From Alentia gelatinosa (lineage: Eukaryota > Annelida > Polychaeta > Phyllodocida > Polynoidae): a stretch of 64,000 nucleotides of DNA. Positions 49,701-61,700 of the stretch are shown one piece after another (within the stretch, counting starts at the first letter, position 1; every line of letters begins with the position of its first letter). The stretch lies in assembly GCA_950022655.1 (NCBI GenBank), contig OX465580.1:128372099-128436098 (forward strand), in the 5' to 3' direction. The notes beneath the pieces are model-generated. The model saw nothing but the letters and a program-made list of their open reading frames with translations. It searched no databases and was not told the DNA's origin. Position numbers and translations under genes: made by a program.

Positions 49701-52700
49701 ATAAGATCGATTTTCTATCGCTCTTTCTATAAAAAACACCTTTCAGTATTCCCCCCAGAATATCAGATTTCTAGAGCAGCCCTAGAGGCCGAGATCGACA
49801 GATTATTGTTTGGTAGAAAAAGATTAGCAAAATAAGCTGCTGGACTTTAAGACATGGTATGAAATCAACTTAATCAAAGAGTGTTCTTATACACTTGTCT
49901 TTGTGATAGATTTAGGATACATCCACATTCTATTCTCATGCTTACCTTTAAGTCTAGAGTGACTTTAGAGACATTTTTCCAAACAGATTATGAAAGATCT
50001 CTGATAACCGATGTAATAAATCAAAGTTTGCCCTATTTTCCTTGTATGAATTTGATTACTCTTTATGCTGTCTTTATTGAACACTTTATTATGTATGTGT
50101 AGACAGATCAACAGGAGGACATGCTTATTGGTGCAATCTTATAAATATAAATTGCACTTTCATACTTTCCTGTTCCCTATTTGTGAACTGCACCAATGGG
50201 ATTACAAAACTATATTATGATAGAGGAAGTTGGTGAAAATAACGTCCCATGGTTTAGATGTCCTATTTTCTAACATTTTCTTCACTAATCTTATATAAAC
50301 CAGCTACGTACAGATTGAATATTCTGTGATTTATCTCACCCCAGATATTTTTTCTCCATAGACTTAACATTGGAAACTCGTATCTAACACCCATTAGATA
50401 TTTAGGAAAAATATCCAATGGGGGATAATGTTACAAATGTTAGCCCATTAGTCAATATTAAGGGTGAGATAAATTCAGAAACCCATTCAAGTTTAGGGTC
50501 AGAGCTCGATCCCATCTTATCTGAATCACATAGCAATTCACGCGGCTTCGCCTTGTGAATTACTATGTGATTCAAACCCGATGGGATACGAGCTCAGACC
50601 CTAAACTTTCATGGGTTTCCTCTATAGTATCTCCTTCTTCGAGACCATAATTGTTTGTATAAACTTTTTCATGTGACCATCAAGTTTAATGGCAATGGAT
50701 ATTGCTTCTTTCAATTCATCAAAGGTTTCTATGCTATGATTAATGGATTACTTGAACCATTCTGGCTACTAGATGGATGATGTAACTTGTATTTATTAAG
50801 TCTGTATCTAATGAAACGTTCACATACCTAAGATTCTAAATCAAGACTGCCAATAAATTAACATGGTAATACAAAATAAGCGTAGGGTGTGCACAGCCAC
50901 AAGTATTGCACTTGTCTGCACAATTTCCCCAGGGGCCCATGAATAACCTAGGCTCATACATGTAGGCCCTTTTCTAGACGTCAGGGAGACAATTTGGGTA
51001 AACTTTATTCAACACTTATAGAAGACCTTATGGGCGGCTAAGACTATCTTAGCAAACGAACTAAAATAGTATTAAACGATATCCCTTGTACGAGGTACAG
51101 AGAAGGGCCTTCTTGTACGAGCCTAGATTATTTAATGAGTCCCTGAATAGTACAACATATCGGCTTCATATTGAACAGGCGAATCATGTTGTACAACAAC
51201 AAATAGGGTGATAGAAAGACTTCGTCAGGTTACCACTGTTGCCACTTGTGATCTTAGAAATAGACACACATACTGTCACCTGGCCTTACTTAGATGATGT
51301 AGAAATGCACTTCAGAAGATTATTTATCATTACTATTTTTCATGGATGGAAGTATATGATTTTTTTTCACAGAATCTGTTTTTCGTTTATTTTTTCAGAC
51401 ATGTTATACTTTGTGGACATATTTCATATGAATCTGTACAGAACTTTCTGCGTGACTTTCTACATGAAGACAGAGAAAACCAAAACATAAAATGTGTATT
51501 TCTTGATAGGTAAGTATCACTATATCATTTTCATCATCTAATTGACTTAAAGTTTTGCATTTCCTATGTAGAATGAATCTTCATAGCAATAATATGACCA
51601 GCTGTCATTGTGACAGCTAATAGTTTGTAAGATCCTATTTCTATGGAGAGTAACTGTAATATTTCGCAAATATGTTTCAAATACAAAGTAGTGCTTTCGG
51701 TAGTACAACCTGATTTAAAATTGTCAGTGCTATATTTGTCAGAAGTAATTTCCTTGAGAATAGCTATAGATGTATGATAAAGTATATCAAATATATATAC
51801 ATATTCTCTTAAGAGAGAGTTAACTCTTTCGCCATCACATTTTACTTGGATTTCATCATCTTTTTGTAACACGTTGAAACCTAGCCATTCAATCATCAAC
51901 TAACCATATTTCTTTCTACACAGCAAAACTCCAGACTTAGAACTTGAAGCTCTTTTTAAAAGACATTTTACGCAAGTAGTATTTTTCAAAGGTACTGCTA
52001 TGAGTACCAGGGACCTTGAGCGAGTCAAGGTAAGAATTTGATTTCCAAACCAATTTTTCTACTGCAAATATACTAATATGACGATGATATATCTTATCAT
52101 GCCTGTTATACTTATACCCCTATATTATAAGTCCTGTTAGTGTTTATACTATTAGAGTAAGATACCACGTTATATATTGGCTCGAAAGGTTAAGTATAGA
52201 ATAAGAAAGGGGTCATCCAGCAAGCATTCACGCGTTGGGGAGGCAAAAACTTGTGGAAATTTAGCGTAGATCACTGAAGGTGGGGGTTGGGGTTAGGTAA
52301 AACAAATTAATAGTTTGTGTACATACTTTATGAACGGCTACCAAGTTGATATTTCATCTACCTAGTCTACCATAGATTGCTGTCTTCTACATTTAGTGAA
52401 TTCATTTCATTGTACTGTTCTGTTATCATATACTACCTCTTCATGATCTTTATGATTATTCTATCATTATCATACACCATTGTCTGAACGTCTATGAAAT
52501 ACTACCCTCTGCTTGGGATGCAATATAAATAGTGTTCGGGCGTACTGAACCCGTAGATAATGGTTAAGAATCAATGACTATAGATAGATAGTGATTAAAC
52601 TGACGTCAGTTTTTGGTATTTCATTTGAAAAAAACCCCATCTTAGTGACGGAGCCAGTTGGGATGCCATTCTCGGCCTTTTGACCTCGAACGGCCATCCG

Positions 52701-55700
52701 TACGGTCTCAGTAACCATATTTATCCTACCCCTAATAAAAACCGCCATAGGTTTAACATTGGATTTGTTTATGTCATGGGTGTAACATAAAATGTTATTT
52801 ATCTCATTACTTTCTAATATTCAAAAGTCGTGGAAACGGGGTAGGATCTAATCTAGACGTAACAGGTTTGAGTATGAGTTCATTTATGTCACTGATTTTC
52901 TTGGCTCTGCAAACTCACTCGTCTTCGACACATGAGATTACAGAACCAACAAAATGCGTGACATAAATAAACTCATAGGATCATATTTTTCTCTCCTGAC
53001 GTGGATTTTTCCTTTTTCGTCGCGGATTTGTGGAAAAAATTTTTTTTGAAAGGAATTGTCGTTCCTTCCAGTTCCATTAAAAAAACCCCAAAAAAACTCA
53101 TACTCAACCCCGTGACGTCGCTTGATATTCCTCTTGTTATTGGTGTCTCACCTCTGCTGTACCGGATGTTGTCTGTGCGCAGGTGCAGAGCGCCGACGCC
53201 TGTCTCATCATGGCCAACCCGCGCTGTCACGACCCGGATGCAGAGGACGCCGCCAATATCATGCGCGTCATTTCCGTTAAAAACTTCCACCAGGACATCC
53301 GGGTCATCGTCCAGCTCATCCGCTACCAGAACAAGGTGCGTGCGCAACTCTCAGTGCGCCATCTTGAATCTCAATTAATGCTTACTTAAAGATAAAAATA
53401 ATTACATATTCAATTACAGTGATATAAACATTATTATTATTAAAAAAAATTCAAATTTCTTTATTGTCATAATCATTGATTTTACAAAACATAATCGTCT
53501 TTTCCGTTAATATCCTTTGAGTGGCGTGACAATTAGTTATCAGCCTGAGCCGCTGGTTTTCATAGCATGCTGCTTTATACCACGGACTTATACTTTGTAT
53601 TATTGTCTAAAGTTTTGTAGTACACAACGAGGACACCAGTTTACTGCATAACTGAGGATCTTTATTAACCACAACTCCAGCTATGATAATTAAATACACC
53701 ATGCACTCAGGCGACCACTCCGGCGTTCCGAATGGTATCTGGGAGGCAGTTTGGGTGTAGGAGCCTTTCCCGGAGGTGGTCCGAGCCTTGGCTGAACCCA
53801 GACAGACTCCCGGAGGGCCCCTAGACTCTAGTACAGTCTGTTATCACCAGGGCCAGGGCACACAGGCTCAAACTCTGACTGTTATGTGCTGCCATTTTGA
53901 GGCATGAATTCATGCCTCTGCTGGTACTCCGCTACCCTGAGTGTGTTACTCTTCAAGCATAGGTCCTAGAGTATCTTTTGATTGGCATGTACCAAATAGA
54001 TCAGCTTGGAGAGTTATAACTCTCACTGACTGGCAGGGCCCTCCGGAGGTTTATATAGGAAACCGCCAGGGACCCTCTGACGTCATTTCCGGGACCAGGA
54101 CGCCACCTGGTGGGCTTGTGGGGCATCACAGAGGAAACCCTCCGGTGCCTCCGGTAACCTCCGGGACCTCCGGGCCCGTCCGGAGGTATCCTCCGGGAAC
54201 CTCCGGTGACCATCCGGTAGTATTTATTACAGTATGATTCTTTACAATGTCGCTTAATTTTCTTACCAATATTGCCATCCTGAAGGGTTTTAAATGATTG
54301 ATTATTGATGTATTTTTACTGTTGTGCTCCTGCTAAGATTCTAAATCAAGACTGCCAGTACCTTAATATGGTAATACAAAATAAGCGTAGGGTGTGCACA
54401 GTCACAAGTACTGCACTTGTCTGCACAATTTTCCCAGGGGCCATGAATAACATAGGATCATACATGAAGGCCCTTTTCTAGACGTCAGGGAGACAATTTG
54501 GGTCAACTTAAGATTAAGGCGTCTTGGGTTTTAAATGATTGATTATTGATGTGTTTTTACTGTTGTGCTCCAGTCGTTCCTGGTGAATCTACCCTCGTGG
54601 GGGGTCGCTGACCAGGTCATCTGTCTGGCGGAGATGAAGTTAGGCTTCATGGCACAGAGTTGCTTGGCGCCCGGTTTTTCTACACTCATGGCAAACTTAT
54701 TTGTCATGAGGTCTTACAAAAAGGTCAGCTCCACTTGTGTAATTTGTTTTACCTCGGTCTACTAGTTAAGTTATTGTATTTATAATAAATAAATGAAGGA
54801 CAAGTATATTCATCAGTACACTGAAGCTGCTGATATTTTATTATATCCCAGATTAACTTCATAAGAAGTAATAATTTATGACTATTTTATCAATTTTCTG
54901 TGTGTGGGTATAACCACTAAAACATCCAGCATATCATTGCAAATGTAAGTCATATGTGGGAATAGATACGGAAACAGATTGGGCAAATGATATACTTTAT
55001 ATTCAATGCCAATATAGTTTATCCCATGGTCCAAGAACCTAGTTTTAAATCTGAAATGCTCGGGGTTCAGATACAAGTCGGAAATAGATATGTGTATGAT
55101 TCATTTTGGACGGGCAATGGCATCTGGGCGAAAACTGAGGACATACCCAAAAACTAGGGTCCCCAATTTTAATTGATCATTTCATATCAGTTACCAATCA
55201 CCTACAACTATAAAAAAAAGCCTTTATTTGATACTTAAGATTATAAACTTTATCTTTCCATGTAATTCCTAAAAAAAAGAAAAAAAGATAGTTTATTGGG
55301 TTATGGTGTGTGACTAGTCCCGTTCTGTTCCAGTCCAAGAAGGTAATACATTGGCAGGACAACTACCTGCAGGGTGCTGGTATGGAGATGTACACAGAAC
55401 GCTTCTCACCCGCCTTACATGGCAAGCCTTTCCCTCAGGCGGCCGAGTAAGTAACCCACAATTTACCACAGTTATAAATGTGTTATAGTATCAAATAGCG
55501 ACTTCGTCGTATCGTATTCATGCTAAATCGTGCCTTTTTATATATAGTAGGTAAATACACGACAGTGGGCCATGCTGGTAGTGGTAGGGAAGGGAATGGT
55601 GGTTGAATGGGCTATTATCTCATGAGACACAGACAGACTGTTGCCAAGAACCAGCAGAGTTCTCAATGGGTTATTATTCGGCATGACACGGCAGAGTGGC

Positions 55701-58700
55701 GCAGTGTACTGTCTATGCTTGTTCCCGAGTGCTAGTCGACTATGTTGTCCATGATTTGTAGTAACCAGCGAAATTGGGATCTCATTTGTTTCTCACGAGA
55801 ACAGTAGATCAGAAAACTACTATAATAAACTTTCGGCATTCTTCGAAGTTAATCATAAGAGAAAAAGTATATCTATGTATAGTCCTACAAAAATAGAAGA
55901 ACAGGTTGGAGTTTTTCCCTACACGAGAATCTCACTCCCGTGGGGCTCCAATCTCCCACCCTAGATCGGGTTCACTCTGTCCCTATGTGCGGAAGATTCT
56001 CCAAGCGGATTCGACGATTCCATTGAAATTCATGTTTTCATTTTCATTTAAAAAACAAATTATTTTCAGAATAAAGATAAATCATTCCTCGTGTAATATT
56101 GATATGCTGACTGTTAAATTACCCAATTCCACCAAGGCCCATGATCCCCCACTGAACCTTCCCACTGACCCATGTAAAAACTGAAGCTTTCTCTTGATTT
56201 CCCCACTGTAATGTATATGTAATACATAACCCCTGTATTGCAATAAACAATATTTCAATGTTTTTTATCTGACCCCAACTGGCAACCCTGAATTATTAGT
56301 GCCTTGATTACTGTGATATTTAATTCAGGTATACATTATGCAGGATGGACCCGTTTTAATACATTGAATGCAAGCTAGAATTTTTCATTAGCGTTGCTTT
56401 TGAATCAGTTCAAAGATATCTACACTTGTATACATTCTATTTGACGTAGGGGTCCATGTAACTCACAAATTCAGGTACAGCTGTCCCAACGACATGGTTT
56501 TGGGATCTGCTTCACTAAGTTAGCTACAGATGTACCAACCATATTTGATTAAAACGAAGTTTACAAAGAATAATGTTCTTCTTTAAAACAAAGACCGAAT
56601 ATATTGGTTCTCATTCACACCAATAAACATCGCTTAAAACCTTCGCAGATACCAAGCCCCATTTGATGACCAATAACGATGTGTTTTCAATGTTCTGTCA
56701 GTCTCTCTGAGGCAGTAAATAAAAAATACGTTCTCTTTTTTCCCTGACCCCATCTGACATCCCTGCCCTTTATATACACAATAATGACTGGTTTTGTGTA
56801 CGAGTGGCCGTAATCTCCGAGTAGTTGACGCGTAGTAATATCCGAGCGATTAGCGAGGATATTATGTTGTCAACTAAGAGGAGATTATGGTCATTCGTAA
56901 ACAAAACTAGTCGTTATTGTATTTATTACCCACCTACAGGATTAATAACAAATCTATTGCAATTAAAAAGTTTCTGTAAACCATTTAGTTCCAGACATCA
57001 CAGCACTGTCAAGTGTGGCAGTAATTCGGTGTATACTTACACCAATAATATAGTTCACTATTAACCTGTACTTTTAGCATGCAAAGTGTGTTATGACAGT
57101 GATTTCTGATGGTAAATGAGATTACTATGATTGATTCTAAATAATTAGCATTGAATGAACTTATTTCAAAGTACATGATGATTCAACCTCTTTATGAACA
57201 GGACTATTTTTCCGGAATCTCCTGCAGGAGATTCTGACATGCCAGAATCTCCGGGTAGCTAATTCCAGGTGCCCTATACATTTCGTAATCGGTGGGTAAT
57301 AAATTGCAGACAGCCCACTCCCACGCTTCGTATTGTAACTATCTTATATATCTAGCCCAGACTTCATGACCCCTACTGACATCCCTGTATAATCAAAGAC
57401 TTCAGGAAGTGTGGCTACAGATGAACGCTTGATGATTGTTTCAGGATTTGTTTCACTAAGTTAAAACTCCTCCTGGTGGCCATCACGGTGCCCTCTGCTG
57501 ACGCCACTCACCAGCAGGTGGCGCTTAACCCTGGAGATGACGCCATTATCGAGGCTGATACTACGGGCTTCTTCATCTGTCAATCAGAGGAAGAGGTCAA
57601 AAGGTCAGCATCCACGTGCAAGTTCCTCACTTATTGTATTTTTAGTAGATCAGAGTTTACTATCGTAAAACTGGATGAGGTTTAATCTTGGCCACCGTAT
57701 TCCGCGACTGGAGTTTGGCAAAGTGACTTCATGAGGCAAAGCCGAGTGAAGTCCAGAGCCAAAACTTCAGGAGTGGAATGCGGTGGCCAAGATTAAAACG
57801 AATCAGGTTTTTTGATTTTATCCTCGATTTTGGAATATTACGTGATAACAATGCTGTATGCCACTAGTGGCATATACAACTCTGTATGCCAGTCAGCGTG
57901 GCATACGGAAATCCAATGTTAAGCCTATGGGATTTTATATTAGGGGTTGGATAATACAAAAAAAACAGACTCGTTCAAGTTAGGCCACTAAAAAAACAAA
58001 CTTGTTTCTCATCACCAAGCCATGAAAAATATGACGAGGGCGCTTTTTTTTTTTTTGCTATATCAAAGATGGCAGACATACAGTAAAACCCTGCATAAGC
58101 GGACACCCTCCGATCCGGGCCAAAGCGGCTGCTTACGCAGGGTGTCTGCTTATGCGGGGTTTCCAGATTTTTACTGGCTATACATTTAATGCATCCCTGA
58201 CATCAGGAGCTTAAATTTGATACTAAATACACACACCTTTCATAATTTTTATCAAGGTTCATCTATTTAAAAAGAATGCGCGCAGTGATGAGAAACAAGT
58301 TGTTTTTTTGAGTGGCCTTAGTTGAAAACTTTTGTTGATGATTGTAGGATGAAGTACATTAAAGGCAATGAGGTGATGATTGGATGATTCGTGTAAAAAC
58401 TCAAAGTTTCGATGTAGTTTATATGTCTTCGTCAGGAGTATTTTGTATTTTTGCTAACTATCATCTAATCATTCGTTTTAATAGGAGAAAACGTAGTTAT
58501 TCAGTCCGTAGGGATGGCCGTTCGAGGCCTTTTGTTACATATTAAATAGGACTTATGTTAAAAATGAATTGCCGTGAATTGCATCTCTACGGTTCCGTCA
58601 CTACGTTTTCTTATTATCATATATATCTAAAATACTCAAAAACGCCATTTCATTCACTTATCAAATCATCGATTCATAGCTCATTCACTACGTCTCAGTG

Positions 58701-61700
58701 ACCCCGAACATTATTTATACTGCACCCCTAGCAGCCGGTATTATTTCCAGTAAAAAAACAAAACAAAAAAAACCCGGTATTATTTCATAGACGTACGGCT
58801 GTTGTTATATAATAATGAACTTCAGTACCTAATCAAGAAGTTACCGAGGATAGCAAGATTGAAGAGGTGATGAAATAATGGTTACCAAATTATCAGTAAA
58901 TGTTAAAACCCAATTGCATAGTAAAATGGCCTCTGGTAAAGTGCCAAAATTCATGTATTAAAAACCTGTGTTCATTTGACTGTTTTTTAAAAGAATATGA
59001 AAGTCACACATTTGTCAAAAAACTCTCTTGTAATTATTCTATTACATCCTACTTTTTCTGAATTATCGAATGATAAATTAATCTTGTTTTCCACAATACA
59101 TTTCAGAGCTATAAATTATTGTGGAAATTGCCACAGTCGGTTAACCGATGTAGAAGAAATCAAGCCATGTATATGTACAGGAAATGGTAAAGGTAAATAG
59201 ACAAGGATTTTCTATGTCCATCACAGTGAAACCCCGCTTCAGGGATACCCCATTTGAGGGACAATGTTGCCGTAGCCACGGGAATGCCTGGAGGCATCAT
59301 GCGGCGGTTAAAGGGTCAAGGGGACACCCCGCATAAGCGGACATTCTGTTCGGAACGGAGGGGCATCCTTAAGCGGGGTTCTACTGTATATTAATGTATA
59401 AGTTATACTTAGGAGTTCATGCTGATTATATCGTATGGAGGTCTGACTGTAACTGTAACTGGTCAAATAAGAACGCTAATTATATTACTGAGTCAAATGA
59501 CCAGGTGAATAAAGTGAACGGCGTAGATTAAAAATTATGTTAAATATGGGTAAAGGTCCATATGTTGAGCTGCTAAGTGGAAAAAAACCTCTACTTTATA
59601 TCACAGACATCCTCCAAATGCATACACATACTGTAATTACTAAACAAGAGAATGTCAATGTAAAGTGGAAAGGAAAATAGTATCTACGTAGGAGAAACCA
59701 CACTTGTCAGAATGGGTATTGTCATGTGTCGTACTGTTATGTTATGTTACCTTGTCATTTGTTTTGTCCATGCTGTGTCATTGTATACATGTGTAGGTCC
59801 TCGTTAGGACTATCTATTCTATTAGCGCACAACTACGGTGAAAGTTTTTATGAAAAAGAAATAGATACATGAACACAACGAACTTTACATATAGAACTAG
59901 CAGTGTCAAATGACATGCTACGAACAAGATGGGCTAAAAGCCTATGATGAACATTGGACACCACCGTGAAACCTAGTCCGAGAAACTTTGACTGCCTGGC
60001 AGACAGTCAGAGAGCACATACACTTTTTCCCATAGTACAGAAAAGCACTTCCTTGGTTCTAAGTAATCCTTTCAATGTCAGTGCATGTTCATGCACCCTT
60101 ACCTTAAGAAATGTATAATAAATCCTTTTCGATTGAAGAAACTCCTCATTTGTTCTTTTGTGACACTTTTTGGAGCCTTTTTGTACAACTCATTTCACCA
60201 ATTCTAACCCATGTCGGCCATATTTGGTTAACTGGTTCCTGGCATGCCCCTGTATGGGATCATATGTGCATTTGAAACCAATATATTGTAAATTCTCCCG
60301 CCTGCAGAAAGCATTGACATAGATTTTACAAACACATGGCTGTTCTATTATTTAGAACTAATACAAAGGTAGGAAAATATTGTCATTTTATTGCATTTTG
60401 TCTCAAAAAGCTGTCTCCCACACAATTAGAAACACCCGACATCTTATATGCTAAACGCCTGCTGGTCTGAGATGTACCAATCTGGTCGACCAGTTAACCT
60501 AGAGCTCTATGGGTGTGCTCTCTGACTGTTCGCAGGACCGCTAAACAGTCAGAGCCTCTCGGACTACGTGAAACCCACACCACTTCCCTGTTATAATTGT
60601 TCGTATTGACTTGTTCGAACAATGCTATGGAAGAATGCCAATATTGTCAGCAGAGATGTCAGTTTTCCACTTTTCCGCGGAAATCCACTTTTCCATATTC
60701 AGTATATGTAATTTCGTTTCCTTACGTCAAACAAAGATAATATTGATTTAGTGTCAGTAACACCAATAAAACAGTGGTATGAAACTTCCAACAGACTCCA
60801 TGTCATGACCGACAGGGACATTTTATCCATGTTTCCTGGTCTCTCTGTGGCAGAAAAATCCACATGAAAAATATTTCCAACTGACATCCCTGTCAGTTGG
60901 AGTTTTCAATTCGCTATCACAATTTGTGATAGCGAATGTGCAATTTCTTCTAAATAGATTAAAAAAAAATTGCCAAATGCACTCAGAGAACAACTAAGAT
61001 GGAACATTTATATGATGGTGCAGCAATATAAAAATTCAACTATATAGTCAGTGATAAAGCTTGCCAATAGACCCCTATTATAGTCACTCCCTTCTTCTTA
61101 AGGTCTATCCCTTATGCACGTAAGGCTCTAGGCTTTACGAGAAAGTACATGAGCCTTTGTCTGAAGGAGGTAGTACCATTGTTATGTGCGGAGTCTATAA
61201 GGCTGACGATCTATACTCATTGCAGTGAAGATGGCGAAGAAGACAGAGGCTGTGAATGGCACAATGACAACAGAAGATGAGGAACTTACCGATGACGGCT
61301 ACGTCAACCATGGCAGAATCAGCCGCACCCTCTCCCAGCTCTCACAGTGAGTTCTTACCCGATTAAAAGTACATCAAAGTTGGTTGTTTTCCTTTATCCT
61401 ACCCCTAATATAAAATCCCATAGGCTTAACATTGGGTTTCCGTATGCCACACTGACTGGCATACGGAGTTTTATATGCCACTAGTGGCATACAGCATTGT
61501 TATCACGTAATATTCCAAAATCGAGGAGATAGGGTAGGATAAAATCAAAACCTGCTTCGTTATAATCTTGTCCACCGCATTCCACTCCTGAAGTTTTGGC
61601 TCCGGACTTCACTCGGCTTCGCCTCATGAAGGCACTTTGCCAAACTCCAGTCGTGGAATACGGTGGACAAGATTAAACCTCATCCAGTTTTACGATAATA

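Noticed and set aside
53001..53378. 125-codon ORF overlapping exon 11
   Set aside because: It is in the wrong frame for the channel; the conserved frame is 53183-53335.
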